Part shown: positions 16,359-26,536 of the stretch, piece by piece | Layout: each line of letters opens with the position of its first letter | Numbering within the stretch: position 1 is the first letter of the stretch | The notes under the pieces: generated by a model | Database searches by the model: none | Seen by the model: only the letters and a program-made list of their open reading frames with translations | Told to the model about the DNA's origin: nothing | Origin: Ramlibacter agri | Lineage (GTDB): Bacteria > Pseudomonadota > Gammaproteobacteria > Burkholderiales > Burkholderiaceae_C | Assembly: GCF_012927085.1 (NCBI RefSeq) | Contig: NZ_JABBFX010000002.1 | Coordinates: forward strand, 248,001-312,000 | Reading direction: 5' to 3' | Length of the DNA stretch: 64,000 nucleotides | Translations under genes and position numbers: made by a program

Positions 16359-16690
16359 CGGCGGCTCCTCCGGCCCTTGGCGGGCGTGCAGAACTGGTCG
16401 TACAGCACCTGCAGCACGGCCAGCGCCTGCGGGCTGGCCACGCTGTAGTAGATGTTCTTGCCGTCGCGCCGGGTCTCGACGAGTTCCTCGTCGCGCAGCA
16501 CGGCGAGCTGCTGCGACAGCGTGGGCTGCACGATGCCCAGCGCCTCCTGCAGCTCGCCCACGTTCTTCTCGCCCTCGGCCAGCAGGCACAGCAGCAGCAT
16601 GCGGTCGGGGTTGGACAGCACCTTCATCAGCGCGCAGGCGGACTGCGCCGCTTCGCGCATGGCATCGATCTCCACCGTGCTTCCGGGCAT
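16355..16690 (-). CDS. bigR: ArsR/SmtB-family regulator, BigR/SqrR-type persulfide sensor
   Basis: A 111-residue winged-helix repressor with recognition region [18 protein letters not shown]. Three cysteines are present: C19, C35 and C101. C35 and C101 lie 66 residues apart, the same spacing as the redox pair of BigR (C42/C108) and SqrR (C41/C107), which form a polysulfide bridge on sulfide stress and release DNA. The metal-binding motif ELCVCDL of ArsR itself is absent. It is divergent from a persulfide dioxygenase gene and in operon with YeeE halves, so the symbol is used by function and context. Confidence 0.85.
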   Translation of the reverse strand: MPGSTVEIDAMREAAQSACALMKVLSNPDRMLLLCLLAEGEKNVGELQEALGIVQPTLSQQLAVLRDEELVETRRDGKNIYYSVASPQALAVLQVLYDQFCTPAKGRRSRR

Positions 16691-16713
16691 GGGGTCTTTC
16701 TACAGTTTCGGAT

Positions 16714-16740
16714 TTGACAATCTATCTGTAGATATATTAT
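16714..16740 (+). promoter_or_regulatory. Divergent promoter and BigR-like operator
   Basis: TTGACA at 16714-16719 and TATTAT at 16735-16740 (15-base gap) face the dioxygenase gene. Between them is the inverted repeat ATCTA-TCTG-TAGAT (16720-16733), within a strongly AT-rich island in the GC-rich gap between regulator and target. A repressor dimer there would block this promoter and probably that of the regulator. Confidence 0.6.
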
Positions 16741-16771
16741 CGTCAACGTAATGTCCCTGCAAGGAACCGCG

Positions 16772-17632
16772 ATGCGCGCCAAGGTCCAGCCCTTCTTCGA
16801 CCCCGTGACCGGCACGGTGAGCTACGTCGTGTACGAAGGCCCCGGCGCGGCCTGCGCCATCGTCGACCCGGTGCTGGACTACGACGCGAAGTCCGGCCGC
16901 ACCAGCACGGCTTCGGCGCGCCGCATCGCGGACTTCGTCTGCTCCCAGGGCCTGCAGGTGGCCTGGATCCTGGAGACGCACGCCCATGCCGACCACCTCA
17001 GCGCTGCGGCCTGGCTGCGGGCGGAAATCGGCGGCCGCGTCGCGATGGGCCGCAACATCACCGAGGTCCAGGGCGTGTTCAAGCGCCTGTTCCACCTGGA
17101 GCCCGAGTTCAGCTGCGACGGCCACCAGTTCGACCACCTGTTCGCCGATGGCGACACCTTCGCGGTTGGGGGACTGCAGGCGCGCGTCATCGCCATGCCG
17201 GGCCACACACCGGCCTGCCTGGCCTACGAGATCGGCGATGCGGTATTCGTCGGCGACACGCTGTTCATGCCGGACGTGGGCACGGCGCGCTGCGACTTCC
17301 CGGGCGGCAGCGCGCGCCAGCTTTATCGCTCGATCCGCCATCTGCTGGACCGGCCGGGCGAAACCTGCCTGTTCGTCTGCCACGACTACCCGCCGGAAGG
17401 CCGCGCGCCGCAATGGGAAACGACCGTGGCTGAACAGAAGGCCCACAACATCCATGTGCATGACGGCGTCAGCGAGGACGCGTTCGTCGAGATGCGGCAG
17501 GCGCGCGACCGCACGCTGGGCCTGCCCAACCTGATGCTGCCTTCGGTGCAGGTCAACATCCGCGCCGGGCAGTTGCCGCCGAAGGAAGAGAACGGCGTGG
17601 CCTACCTGAAGATTCCGCTGAACGTCATGTGA
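16772..17632 (+). CDS. Persulfide dioxygenase, metallo-beta-lactamase fold (Blh/ETHE1-like)
   Basis: A 286-residue MBL-fold protein. THAHADH at residues 69-75 is the metal motif, with MPGHTPAC and GDTLFMPDVGTARCDFPGG giving the other ligands and the ETHE1-type active site. It oxidises glutathione persulfide to sulfite. An ATG at 16751 is in frame, but AAGGA at 16761-16765 sits correctly for ATG 16772, which is preferred. No fused rhodanese domain is present. Controlled by the divergent BigR-like regulator; it ends convergent with hutF, overlapping by 8 bases. Confidence 0.87.
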   Translation: MRAKVQPFFDPVTGTVSYVVYEGPGAACAIVDPVLDYDAKSGRTSTASARRIADFVCSQGLQVAWILETHAHADHLSAAAWLRAEIGGRVAMGRNITEVQGVFKRLFHLEPEFSCDGHQFDHLFADGDTFAVGGLQARVIAMPGHTPACLAYEIGDAVFVGDTLFMPDVGTARCDFPGGSARQLYRSIRHLLDRPGETCLFVCHDYPPEGRAPQWETTVAEQKAHNIHVHDGVSEDAFVEMRQARDRTLGLPNLMLPSVQVNIRAGQLPPKEENGVAYLKIPLNVM

Positions 17633-18980
17633 GCCAGAGCGCGCGCATCGCTTCGAGGAAAGCGCTGCGCGTGTCGGCTCGCTGCGTGAGTCGGCCGGCC
17701 ACATAGACCGAGAGCGGCTTCGCCTCCGGCGCGGAGAACACCTGCGCGTCCAGCAGTTGGTCTTCGGGCACGCCGAGCAGTGCGTCGGCATTCGCATCGA
17801 GCACCATGAAGTCGGCGCGCTGGCCCACCGCCAGGCCGCCCAACGGCACGCCGGCCGCGGCGCTGCCGCCTTCCAGCGCGCCTTCGAACAGCGCCGCCGC
17901 CGTGCTCTCGCGCAGCGCGGCGCGAGCGGCGACGTTACGCTCGCGCAGGGCGAAGCGCTGCGAATATTCCAGCAGGCGCAGTTCCTCGCACCAGCTGCGC
18001 GTCACGTGGCTGTCGGAGCCGATGGACCAGCGACCGCTGGCGCCCAGCCAGGTCTGCAGGTCGAACACGCCATCGCCCAGGTTGGCCTCGGTGCTCGGGC
18101 AGACGACGACCGCGGCGCCGGTATCGCGCAGCGCGATCGCTTCCTCGGGCAAGGTGTGCGTCGCGTGCACCAGGTTCCAGCGCTCGTCCACGCGCTGCTG
18201 CCGCAGCAGCCAGGCGACCGGCCGCTCGCCATGGCAGGCCCGGCAATCCTCCACCTCGCGCCGCTGTTCGGCGATGTGGATGTGCAGCGGCATGCGCCCG
18301 CGCGCAGCCGCGGCCACTTCCGAGATCGCCACCATGTCGGCGGCGCGCAGCGAATGGATCGCGACGCCGCTCGTGACGAGCGGGGCCATACCGTGCAGGC
18401 GCTCGGCGATCGCCAGCACCGAGTCCGGCGTCGAGGCGAAGCGGCGCTGGTCCTCGCGCAGCGCGCGCTCGCCGAAGCCCGCGCGCATGTACAGCGCCGG
18501 CAGCAAGGTGAGCCCGATGCCCACGCCCTGCGCCGCGCGCGCCAGTGCCTGCGCCACCTCGGACGTATCCGCATAGGGACGCCCGTCGGTGTCGTTGTGC
18601 AGGTAGTGGAACTCGCAGACCTGCGTGTAGCCCGCCGCCAGCAGCTCCGCGTAGAGGTGCGCGGCGACGGCTTCCACCTGCGCCGGCGAGATCCGCAGGG
18701 CCGCGGCGTACATGCGGTCGCGCCAGCTCCAGAAATCGTCCTGGCCGGCCGGGCTGCGCTCCGTCAGGCCCGCGATGGCGCGCTGGAAGGCGTGGCTGTG
18801 GGCGTCGACCAGTCCCGGCAAGACCGGACCGGGCAGGCGCTCGGCATCGCCGGCCTCCGGGCCATCCGGCCGCACCTCGGACCAATGGCCTTGCGCGTCG
18901 GAAACAAGCAGGACGTCGCGCGCCCAGCCGCCGGCGACCCACGCGCGCGGGGCGAGGAAGCGGCGGGATTCAGAGGCCAT
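17625..18980 (-). CDS. hutF: Formimidoylglutamate deiminase
   Basis: A 451-residue amidohydrolase-superfamily enzyme. VDAHSHAFQRAIAG carries the first metal histidines, and GSDSHVTRSWCEELR the late aspartate. It hydrolyses N-formimino-L-glutamate to N-formyl-L-glutamate and ammonia, the step that defines the five-step histidine pathway. It is the last gene of hutC-D-I-G-F and overlaps hutG by 11 bases. Confidence 0.93.
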   Translation of the reverse strand: MASESRRFLAPRAWVAGGWARDVLLVSDAQGHWSEVRPDGPEAGDAERLPGPVLPGLVDAHSHAFQRAIAGLTERSPAGQDDFWSWRDRMYAAALRISPAQVEAVAAHLYAELLAAGYTQVCEFHYLHNDTDGRPYADTSEVAQALARAAQGVGIGLTLLPALYMRAGFGERALREDQRRFASTPDSVLAIAERLHGMAPLVTSGVAIHSLRAADMVAISEVAAAARGRMPLHIHIAEQRREVEDCRACHGERPVAWLLRQQRVDERWNLVHATHTLPEEAIALRDTGAAVVVCPSTEANLGDGVFDLQTWLGASGRWSIGSDSHVTRSWCEELRLLEYSQRFALRERNVAARAALRESTAAALFEGALEGGSAAAGVPLGGLAVGQRADFMVLDANADALLGVPEDQLLDAQVFSAPEAKPLSVYVAGRLTQRADTRSAFLEAMRALWLT

Positions 18981-19770
18981 GGACCTTGCGCGCAGCGTGC
19001 AGCGCGGCTTCGACCATAGCCCGCACCACCGGCTGCACGGCCCGCGCCTGTTCTTCCAGCCAGTCCCAGGGTTCGTCCTCGCGCATGTAACTCTTCTGGG
19101 TCATCTCCAGTTGCACCGCATGCACGTGCTCCGCGGGTTTGCCATAGTGGCGCGTGATGTAGCCGCCCTTGAAGCGGCCGTTGACGGCCCGCGTGTACTG
19201 CGGGAAGTGCGCCGCCGCGGCCTCCACCGCCTCGGTGATGGAACCGTCCGCGCTGGCGCCGCCCGCGGTGCCGATGTTCAGGTCCGGCAGCACGCCTTGG
19301 AACAGCCAGGGGATTTCTGAGCGGATGCTGTGCGCGTCCCACAGCAGGACATAGCCGTGCTGCGCCTTGATGCGCGCCAGCTCGCCGGCCAGCGCATCGT
19401 GGTAAGGCTGCCAGTAGGTGTCGCGCCGGCGCAGCCGCTCGGTGCTGTCCGGTGCGGCGCCCTCGGCGTACAGCGTGTCGCCGGTGAAGAAGCGCGTGGG
19501 GCACAGCTCGGTGTTGGAGGCGCCCGGGTACATGGGCGCATCGTCCGGCGGCCGGTTCAGGTCGATCACGTAGCGCGAATGCCGCGGCTGCAGCACGCTC
19601 GCTCCCAGCTCCACGGCGAAGGCATAGAGCCGCGCCAGGTGCCAGTCGGTGTCTTCCACCTGCATGGCGCGCGGCTGGTAGCACGCCTGCAGCTCGCCGG
19701 GAATGTCGGTGCCCATGTGGGGAATGCTCACCAGCAGCGGCAACGTGCCGCGGCGCAAGTCGAATGTCAT
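18970..19770 (-). CDS. hutG: N-formylglutamate deformylase
   Basis: A 266-residue N-formylglutamate amidohydrolase. [12 protein letters not shown] opens the family domain, followed by [12 protein letters not shown] and [10 protein letters not shown]. It releases formate and glutamate, finishing histidine breakdown. The ORF continuing to 20805 lies inside hutI; ATG 19770 overlaps the hutI stop by four bases and matches the family N terminus. Confidence 0.93.
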   Translation of the reverse strand: MTFDLRRGTLPLLVSIPHMGTDIPGELQACYQPRAMQVEDTDWHLARLYAFAVELGASVLQPRHSRYVIDLNRPPDDAPMYPGASNTELCPTRFFTGDTLYAEGAAPDSTERLRRRDTYWQPYHDALAGELARIKAQHGYVLLWDAHSIRSEIPWLFQGVLPDLNIGTAGGASADGSITEAVEAAAAHFPQYTRAVNGRFKGGYITRHYGKPAEHVHAVQLEMTQKSYMREDEPWDWLEEQARAVQPVVRAMVEAALHAARKVHGL

Positions 19771-20972
19771 GAGGGCTGTCCTCCCTGGATCGTCTGCAGC
19801 CTCGGGTTGGAACCGAAGGCGTAGCTCAGGTGCGCGGGATGCGCCACGTCCCACAGCACGAAGTCGGCGCGCTGGCCCGCTGCCAGGGTACCGCGGTCGG
19901 TGAGGCCCAGCGCGCGCGCCGCCTCGCGCGTCACGCCGGCCAACGCCTCTTCCGGCGTCAGCCGGAACAGCGTGCAGGCCATGTTCAGCATCAGCAGCAG
20001 CGAGCTGCAGGGCGAGCTGCCCGGATTGCAGTCGGTGGAGATGGCGATGGGCACGCCCTGCTCGCGCAGCAGCGCCACCGGCGGCAGCTTGGTCTCGCGC
20101 AGGAAATAGAAGGCGCCGGGCAGCAGCACGGCGACGCTGCCGGCCTGTGCCATGGCACGCGCGCCCTCCTCGCTGAGCCACTCCAGGTGGTCGCAGCTGA
20201 GCGCGCCGTAGCGGGCCGCGAGCTGCGCGCCGCCGCTGTCGCTCAATTGTTCGGCGTGCAGCTTCACCGGCAGGTGCAGCGCCAGCGCCGCGCGAAACAC
20301 CAGCTCGGTCTGCGCCGGCGTGAAGGCGATGCGTTCGCAGAAGGCATCGACCGCGTCGACCAGGCCTTCGCCCTTCAACATGGGCAGCATGAACAGCACT
20401 TCGGCCAGGTAACCGTCGCTGTTGCCCGCGAACTCCGGCGGCAGCGCATGCGCGCCGAGGAAGGTGGTGCGGACGGTGACGCGTTCGGACTCGCCCAGCG
20501 TGCGCGCCACGCGCAGGCACTTGCGCTCGTGCTCCAGCGCCAGGCCATAGCCGGACTTGATTTCCACCGTGGTCACGCCTTCGTCCAGCAGCGCCCGCAG
20601 CCGCTTGCGGCTTTGCGCGAACAGCTCCTGTTCGCTGGCCGCGCGCGTCGCACGCACGGTGGACGCGATGCCGCCGCCGGCGCGGGCGATCTCCTCGTAG
20701 CTGGCGCCGTTGAGGCGCTGCTCGAATTCGCCGGCACGGTCGCCGCCGTACACGAGGTGCGTGTGGCAGTCGACCAGGCCCGGCGTGACGAGCGCGCCGC
20801 CGCAATCGTGCGCCTCGATGGCACGGTATTGCGCCGGCAGCTCGCTGCGCGGGCCCACCCAGGCCAGGGTTTCGTCATCCACGACCAGCGCCGCATCGGC
20901 GATCCAGCCATAGGCCGCGCCACCGCCCACCATGGTGGCGGCCTTGCAGTGGGTCCAGGCCCGCAAGCTCAC
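19767..20972 (-). CDS. hutI: Imidazolonepropionase
   Basis: A 401-residue amidohydrolase. [13 protein letters not shown] supplies the metal Hx[10 protein letters not shown] and [12 protein letters not shown] are family motifs, and [10 protein letters not shown] holds the late aspartate. It opens the ring of 4-imidazolone-5-propanoate to give formiminoglutamate. GTG 20972 makes a 4-base GTGA overlap with the hutD stop and the normal length; the in-frame extension to 21086 is not needed. Confidence 0.93.
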   Translation of the reverse strand: MSLRAWTHCKAATMVGGGAAYGWIADAALVVDDETLAWVGPRSELPAQYRAIEAHDCGGALVTPGLVDCHTHLVYGGDRAGEFEQRLNGASYEEIARAGGGIASTVRATRAASEQELFAQSRKRLRALLDEGVTTVEIKSGYGLALEHERKCLRVARTLGESERVTVRTTFLGAHALPPEFAGNSDGYLAEVLFMLPMLKGEGLVDAVDAFCERIAFTPAQTELVFRAALALHLPVKLHAEQLSDSGGAQLAARYGALSCDHLEWLSEEGARAMAQAGSVAVLLPGAFYFLRETKLPPVALLREQGVPIAISTDCNPGSSPCSSLLLMLNMACTLFRLTPEEALAGVTREAARALGLTDRGTLAAGQRADFVLWDVAHPAHLSYAFGSNPRLQTIQGGQPS

Positions 20973-21520
20973 AGTTCGACCTCCCACCACCAGCCCGCGC
21001 CGCCACGCAGCTGGCCCTGGGCTTCGCCCTCGTGCAGCCGCCAGGCCAGCGTGAACGGCGGCAGTTCCAGCTCCACGCCCTGCCACAGCAAGGCGCAGGC
21101 GTCATGGTGCGCATAGAAGCCGAGCAGCCGCCGGCCCTTGGCCGCCACCCGGTTGCCCGGCACCAGCGGCTTCAGCTGGCCCTTGCCGGGCGGCGCCATC
21201 AGGTTGATGTCGCGCGTCGGGCCGGCCGGCAGCGTGCAATGCGTGGCCAGGCCGCCGTCGAAGCGGATCGGCACGCCCATCGCCACCAGCTTGGCCTGGC
21301 CGGCGAAGCGCAGCTCGACGCCCATGCCTTCGATCACGGCGAACGAACGCTCGATGCCGGGAAAGGCGGAGAAAGGTCCGTCGCGCTCGACGTCGGCGAC
21401 GGACAGCCGCACCTGCCAATCCTGCGCCGAAGGCCAGGCCAGCAGTTCGCGCGTGACGCCGCCACCGTTGCGCCAGGGCGTCGCCGGCACCTTGGCGAGG
21501 GAGACGAGATTCCAGCTCAT
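20969..21520 (-). CDS. hutD: HutD-family cupin protein
   Basis: A 183-residue double-cupin HutD protein with [13 protein letters not shown] near the start and [16 protein letters not shown]. HutD proteins accompany hut operons; a proposed role is to limit or sense pathway intermediates rather than catalyse a step. ATG 21520 overlaps the hutC stop by four bases. Extension to 21679 would run into hutC. Confidence 0.9.
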   Translation of the reverse strand: MSWNLVSLAKVPATPWRNGGGVTRELLAWPSAQDWQVRLSVADVERDGPFSAFPGIERSFAVIEGMGVELRFAGQAKLVAMGVPIRFDGGLATHCTLPAGPTRDINLMAPPGKGQLKPLVPGNRVAAKGRRLLGFYAHHDACALLWQGVELELPPFTLAWRLHEGEAQGQLRGGAGWWWEVEL

Positions 21521-22230
21521 GCCTGGAACTGCCCCGCGATGCTGTAGCGCGTGCCCGGATAGACCAGGCGCGCGACGCTGGCGACATGGGCGCCGCTGAC
21601 GGTGCGCCGCTTCATGCTGAGGCAGGGCTCGCTGCGGCGGATGCCCAGCTCCCTGGCTTCCTCCGCCGTGGGCAGGCAAGCCTCGATGCAGTAGCTGGCT
21701 TCGGTCAAGGGCGCGTGCTCCAGCAGATGCAGCGTGGGCGACACGCGGGTGAAATCGGTGTTCAGGTAATCGGGCGCGGCTGCCGGGTTCACGTAACGGT
21801 CCTCGTGCTGGATGGGAACGCCATTCTCCGCGTGCACCAGCACCGTGTGGAAGACCCGCGCGCCCTTGCGCAGGCCCAGGGCCTGCGCCAGCTCGGGCGT
21901 CGCGCGCTCCTCCTCGGCCAGCAGCACGCGCGTGGTGTGCACATGGCCGCGCTCGGCCACCTCTTCGTGGATGTCGCGGATGACGAGCCGCGACGAGATG
22001 CGGTGCAGCTGGGCCACGCGCGTGCCCGAGCCTTGCTGGCGCGTCACCAGCCCCTCGGCGGCCAGCTCGCGCAGCGCGCGGTTGGCCGTCATGCGGCTGA
22101 TCGCGAACTGTTCCATCAGCGCCGCTTCGCTGGGCACGGCATCACCGGGCCGCCATTCGCCGCTGGCGATGTGCTGCCGGACCCAGGTCTTCACCTGCTC
22201 GTAGGCGGGTACTGCTTCATCCTTGGCCAT
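21517..22230 (-). CDS. hutC: Histidine utilization repressor, GntR family
   Basis: A 237-residue regulator. The N-terminal GntR winged helix contains [22 protein letters not shown], and the C-terminal UTRA domain binds urocanate in this family. ATG 22230 ([12 protein letters not shown]) is chosen over an upstream start at 22323 that would overlap hutU. It is the first gene of the minus-strand hut operon, and the divergent hutU promoter contains a HutC-type palindrome. Confidence 0.93.
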   Translation of the reverse strand: MAKDEAVPAYEQVKTWVRQHIASGEWRPGDAVPSEAALMEQFAISRMTANRALRELAAEGLVTRQQGSGTRVAQLHRISSRLVIRDIHEEVAERGHVHTTRVLLAEEERATPELAQALGLRKGARVFHTVLVHAENGVPIQHEDRYVNPAAAPDYLNTDFTRVSPTLHLLEHAPLTEASYCIEACLPTAEEARELGIRRSEPCLSMKRRTVSGAHVASVARLVYPGTRYSIAGQFQA

Positions 22231-22248
22231 GTGCCAAGCATAACCCGA

Positions 22249-22278
22249 TTGACACGAAGTTGTATAGACAAGTACGAT
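22249..22278 (+). promoter_or_regulatory. hutU promoter with HutC operator in the spacer
   Basis: TTGACA at 22249-22254 and TACGAT at 22273-22278, 18 bases apart. In between, at 22260-22271, is TTGTATAGACAA, a near-perfect palindrome of the HutC/GntR type known from Pseudomonas hut operons. HutC bound there would exclude RNA polymerase until urocanate is made. It also lies about 30 bases upstream of hutC, so it can autoregulate the minus-strand operon. Confidence 0.75.
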
Positions 22279-22301
22279 GCCTCGCAAATCCAGGAGCCGC
22301 C

Positions 22302-24002
22302 ATGTCCGACCCTTCCGGGACACCCCACCTCGCCGCCGGCCCTCGCCCCGTGAAGGCGCCGCAAGGCCCGCAGCTCAGTTGCGCCAACTGGCAGATCGAA
22401 GCGGCCTTCCGCATGATCCAGAACAACCTGGACCCGGCGGTCGCCGAGAACCCGGACGCGCTGGTGGTCTACGGCGGCATCGGCAAGGCGGCGCGCAACT
22501 GGCCGGCCTTCGAGGCCATCCTCGCCACCCTGAAGAAGCTGCAGCCGGACGAGACGCTGCTGGTGCAGTCCGGCAAGCCGGTGGGCGTGTTCCGCACCCA
22601 TGCCGGCGCGCCGCGGGTGCTCATTGCCAACTCCAACCTGGTGCCGAAGTGGGCCACCTGGGAGCACTTCAACGAGCTGGATCGCAAGGGCCTGATGATG
22701 TTCGGCCAGATGACGGCGGGCAGCTGGATCTACATCGGCACCCAGGGCATCGTGCAAGGCACTTACGAGACCTTTGCCGAAGCGGGCCGTCAGCACTATG
22801 GCGGCGAGCTCGCCGGCCGCTGGGTGCTGACCGCGGGCCTGGGCGGCATGGGCGGCGCGCAGCCGCTGGCCGCTTCCTTCGCCGGTGCCTGCTCGCTCAA
22901 CATCGAATGCCAGCAATCGCGGATAGCCTTCCGCCTGCGCACGCGCTACCTGGACAAGCAGGCCAAGGACCTGGACGAGGCGCTGGCGCTGATCAAGCAT
23001 CACACGCAGCGCAAGGAAGCGGTCTCCATCGGACTGTGCGGCAACGCGGCGGAGATCGTGCCGGAACTGGTAAAGCGCGCCAAAGCCGGCGGACCGCGTC
23101 CGGACATCGTCACCGACCAGACCTCGGCCCACGACATCATCAATGGCTACCTGCCCGCGGGCTGGAGCGTGGCGCAGTGGCAGGCGGCGCAGAAGGACCC
23201 GGCGCAGCACGCCGCGCTGAAGCAGGCCGCCGGCGAATCCTGCGCGCAGCACGTGCGTGCGATGCTGGACTTCCACGCCATGGGCGTGCCCACGGTGGAT
23301 TACGGCAACAACCTGCGCCAGGTGGCGCAGGACTTCGGCGTGGCCAACGCCTTCGACTATCCCGGCTTCGTACCAGCCTATATCCGGCCGCTGTTCTGCC
23401 GCGGCGTCGGCCCCTTCCGCTGGGTCGCGCTCTCGGGCGACCCGGAAGACATCCGCAAGACCGACGCCAAGCTGAGAGAGCTGTTCCCGCAGAACGCATC
23501 CCTACACCGCTGGCTGGACATGGCCGGCGAGCGCATCGCCTTCCAGGGCCTGCCGGCGCGCATCTGCTGGATCGGCCTGGGCGAGCGGCACCTGGCCGGC
23601 CTCGCCTTCAACGAGATGGTGCGCAAGGGCGAGCTGAAGGCGCCCGTTGTCATCGGGCGCGACCACCTCGATAGCGGCTCGGTGGCTTCGCCCAACCGCG
23701 AGACCGAGGCGATGCGCGACGGCAGCGACGCGGTCAGCGACTGGCCGCTGCTGAACGCCCTGCTCAATACGGCCAGCGGCGCGACCTGGGTCAGCCTGCA
23801 CCATGGCGGCGGCGTCGGCATGGGCTATTCGCAGCATGCCGGGGTGGTGATGGTGTGCGACGGCACTACGGAGGCCGACGAGAAGATCCAGCGCGTGCTG
23901 TTCAACGATCCGGCGACCGGCGTGATGCGGCATGCGGATGCGGGCTACGAGAGCGCGATCGAATGCGCGCGCGAGAACGGTTTGAACCTGCCGATGCTCT
24001 GA
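22302..24002 (+). CDS. hutU: Urocanate hydratase
   Basis: A 566-residue urocanase with the family's NAD-binding core ([15 protein letters not shown]) and C-terminal [16 protein letters not shown]. It hydrates urocanate to 4-imidazolone-5-propanoate using tightly bound NAD as electrophile. ATG 22302 has CAGGAG six bases upstream; earlier in-frame starts lie in the promoter. hutH begins on the next base after the stop. Confidence 0.96.
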   Translation: MSDPSGTPHLAAGPRPVKAPQGPQLSCANWQIEAAFRMIQNNLDPAVAENPDALVVYGGIGKAARNWPAFEAILATLKKLQPDETLLVQSGKPVGVFRTHAGAPRVLIANSNLVPKWATWEHFNELDRKGLMMFGQMTAGSWIYIGTQGIVQGTYETFAEAGRQHYGGELAGRWVLTAGLGGMGGAQPLAASFAGACSLNIECQQSRIAFRLRTRYLDKQAKDLDEALALIKHHTQRKEAVSIGLCGNAAEIVPELVKRAKAGGPRPDIVTDQTSAHDIINGYLPAGWSVAQWQAAQKDPAQHAALKQAAGESCAQHVRAMLDFHAMGVPTVDYGNNLRQVAQDFGVANAFDYPGFVPAYIRPLFCRGVGPFRWVALSGDPEDIRKTDAKLRELFPQNASLHRWLDMAGERIAFQGLPARICWIGLGERHLAGLAFNEMVRKGELKAPVVIGRDHLDSGSVASPNRETEAMRDGSDAVSDWPLLNALLNTASGATWVSLHHGGGVGMGYSQHAGVVMVCDGTTEADEKIQRVLFNDPATGVMRHADAGYESAIECARENGLNLPML

Positions 24003-25553
24003 ATGACCCAAGAAATACTGATCCCTGGTGAGCTCGCCCTGAGCCAATTGCGCCGCCTCAGCGGCCCGGAACGGCTGCCGGTGCAGCTCGATCCCTCGTG
24101 CCGCGCCGCCATCCGCGCCAGCGCCGCATTGGTGCAGGACGCCACGCAAGGCGATGCGCCGGTCTATGGCGTCAACACCGGTTTCGGCAAGCTGGCGATG
24201 AAGCGCATCGCCCGCGAGGACCTCGCGCTGCTGCAGCTGAAGCTGCTGCGCTCGCACGCGGTCGGTGTCGGCGAGCCGCTGTCCGAGCGCGTGGTGCGCC
24301 TCGTGCTGCTGCTGAAGGCGGCCAGCCTGGCGCGCGGCTACTCCGGCGTGCGCGAGGAAGTCGTCGACGCCCTGCTGGCCCTGCACAACGCCGGCATCAC
24401 GCCCGTCATTCCCTGCCAGGGTTCGGTCGGCGCTTCGGGCGACCTGGCGCCGCTCGCCCACCTGTCGCTGCCCCTCATCGGCGAGGGCGAGGCCTTCTTC
24501 CAGGGCGAACGCGTGACCGGCGGCCAGGCGCTGGAACGCGCCGGCCTGCAGCCGCTGCAGCTGGGCGCCAAGGAAGGCCTGGCCCTGATCAACGGCACCC
24601 AGGTCTCGACCGCGCTGGCGCTCGACGCCCTGCTCTCGGCCGACCGCATCTTCGAGGCGGCCGTGATCACCGGCGCGCTGACGCTGGACGCGGCCCGCGG
24701 CAGCGACGGGCCCTTCGACCCGCGCATCCACGCGGTGCGTGGCCAACCAGGCCAGAGCCAGTGCGCCGCGGCCTATCGCGCCCTGCTCGTGGGCAGCGCC
24801 ATCCGCCGCTCGCACCTCGAAGGGGACGACCGCGTGCAGGACCCGTACTGCCTGCGCTGCCAGCCGCAGGTGATGGGCGCCTGCCTGGACCAGATGCGCT
24901 ACGCCGCGCAGGTGCTGGAGCGCGAAGCCAACGCCGTCACCGACAACCCGCTGGTCTTCGCCTCGGAAGGCCAGATGCTGTCCGGCGGCAACTTCCACGC
25001 CGAACCGGTGGCGCTGGCCGCTGACGCCCTGGCGGTGGCCATCGCGGAGATCGGCGCCATCGCCGAACGGCGCGTGGCGATGCTGGTGGACACGGTGGTG
25101 TCGCGCCTGCCGCCCTTCCTGACCTCCGATCCGGGCCTCAACTCGGGCTTCATGATCGTGCACGTGACGGCGGCGGCTCTCGCCTCCGAGAACAAGTCGC
25201 TGGCGCACCCGGCCAGCGTCGACAGCCTGCCGACCTCCGCCAACCAGGAGGACCACGTGAGCATGGCCACCTTCGCCGCGCGGCGGCTGCGCGCCATGCT
25301 GGAGAACACGGCCCATATCGTCGCCATCGAGCTGCTCGCGGCGGCCCAGGGCATCGAGTTCCTGCGGCCGCTCGAAAGCGCCCCGGCGCTGGAAGGCGTG
25401 CTGCGCCTGGTGCGCAGCATCTCGCCCGCCATGCCGGCCGACCGCAGCCTGGCGCGCGACATCGCCGCCGTGCACCATCTCGTTTGCAGCGGCGACATCG
25501 GCCACGCCACCGAGCACCGCATTCCGGAATTGCACGCATTGCGCCTGGCATGA
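24003..25553 (+). CDS. hutH: Histidine ammonia-lyase
   Basis: A 516-residue aromatic-amino-acid lyase. [11 protein letters not shown] holds the catalytic tyrosine, and A144-S145-G146 in [14 protein letters not shown] form the MIO electrophile by self-cyclisation. It deaminates histidine to urocanate, the inducer of the system. Immediately follows hutU, so the pair is co-transcribed; an ABC transporter follows 41 bases later on the same strand. Confidence 0.96.
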   Translation: MTQEILIPGELALSQLRRLSGPERLPVQLDPSCRAAIRASAALVQDATQGDAPVYGVNTGFGKLAMKRIAREDLALLQLKLLRSHAVGVGEPLSERVVRLVLLLKAASLARGYSGVREEVVDALLALHNAGITPVIPCQGSVGASGDLAPLAHLSLPLIGEGEAFFQGERVTGGQALERAGLQPLQLGAKEGLALINGTQVSTALALDALLSADRIFEAAVITGALTLDAARGSDGPFDPRIHAVRGQPGQSQCAAAYRALLVGSAIRRSHLEGDDRVQDPYCLRCQPQVMGACLDQMRYAAQVLEREANAVTDNPLVFASEGQMLSGGNFHAEPVALAADALAVAIAEIGAIAERRVAMLVDTVVSRLPPFLTSDPGLNSGFMIVHVTAAALASENKSLAHPASVDSLPTSANQEDHVSMATFAARRLRAMLENTAHIVAIELLAAAQGIEFLRPLESAPALEGVLRLVRSISPAMPADRSLARDIAAVHHLVCSGDIGHATEHRIPELHALRLA

Positions 25554-25594
25554 GCCGTGCATAGAGTCTGGACCACATCCCACCGGAGGTAACC

Positions 25595-26536
25595 ATGAAG
25601 AAGCTGTTCGCGCTCTCCCTCTTCGCCCTGGCCGCCGCGGCGCAGGCGCAGGACACCAAAGTGGCCGTAGGCATCTCGGGCTGGACCGGCTTCGCGCCGC
25701 TGACGCTGGCCAAGGAGGCCGGCATCTTCAAGAAGCACGGGCTGGACGTCGACATCAAGAAGATCCCGCAGAAGGACCGCCACCTGGCGCTCGCCTCGGG
25801 CGACATCCAGTGCGCCGCGACGACCGTGGAAACCTGGGTGGTGTGGACGGCCAACGGCGTGCCCGGCATCCAGATCTTCCAGCTGGACAAGAGCTATGGC
25901 GCCGACGGCATGGTGGTCAAGCCCGGCATCGCGAAGATCACCGACCTGAAGGGCAAGACGGTCGCCGCCAGCGCCCCGGGCACCTCGCCCTACTTCGCGC
26001 TGGCCTGGATGCTGAAGAAGAACGGCCTGTCGACCAAGGACGTGAAGGTGGTGAACCTCGAGCCGCAGCCGGCCGCCAACGCGATCATCGCCGGCGCCGC
26101 GGGCGTCGACGCAGCGATGACCTACGAGCCGTACCTTTCCGCGGTGCGCGCCAAGCCGGAGGCCGGCAAGATCATCGCCACCACGCTGGACTACCCGATG
26201 GTGATGGACACCTTCGGCTGCACGCCCAGGTTCCTGGCCGACAACCCGAAGGCGGCCAAGGCCCTGGCCGACAGCTACTTCGAGGCCGTCGACATGATCC
26301 AGAAGGAGCCGAAGAAGAGCTTCGACATCATGGGCGCCGACGTCAAGCAAAGCGGCGCCGACTTCGAGGCCAGCCAGAAGTACCTGCGCTGGCAGGACAA
26401 GGCGGCCAACCAGAAGTTCTTCACCGGCGAGCACGCCGCCTTCAGCAAGGAGGCCGCGGACCTGCTGCTGGAGGCCGGCATCATCAAGCAGGTGCCCGAT
26501 CTCGCCAAGCTGACGGACACGCGCTTCATCCAGTGA
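25595..26536 (+). CDS. ABC transporter substrate-binding protein, NitT/TauT type
   Basis: A 313-residue periplasmic protein of the NMT1/SsuA fold. A signal peptide (ends AAAQAQ) is followed by GISGWTGFAPLTLAKEAGIF. TTVETWVVW and PGTSPYFALAW are lobe segments. CGGAGG precedes the ATG. It begins a three-gene ABC operon behind hutH and is probably induced with it; a histidine-related ligand is inferred from position only, since close relatives bind sulfonates, nitrate or pyrimidine precursors. Confidence 0.88.
   Translation: MKKLFALSLFALAAAAQAQDTKVAVGISGWTGFAPLTLAKEAGIFKKHGLDVDIKKIPQKDRHLALASGDIQCAATTVETWVVWTANGVPGIQIFQLDKSYGADGMVVKPGIAKITDLKGKTVAASAPGTSPYFALAWMLKKNGLSTKDVKVVNLEPQPAANAIIAGAAGVDAAMTYEPYLSAVRAKPEAGKIIATTLDYPMVMDTFGCTPRFLADNPKAAKALADSYFEAVDMIQKEPKKSFDIMGADVKQSGADFEASQKYLRWQDKAANQKFFTGEHAAFSKEAADLLLEAGIIKQVPDLAKLTDTRFIQ

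Noticed and set aside
15927..16589. Longer version of the YeeE N-terminal half starting at 16589
   Set aside because: The extra N-terminal part is out-of-frame sequence of the ArsR-type regulator; the ATGA overlap at 16355-16358 marks the real start.
20819..20832. TGGCACG...TTGC, sigma-54-like -24/-12 pair
   Set aside because: Spacing is one base short and it lies inside hutI coding sequence on the opposite strand, with no gene to drive.
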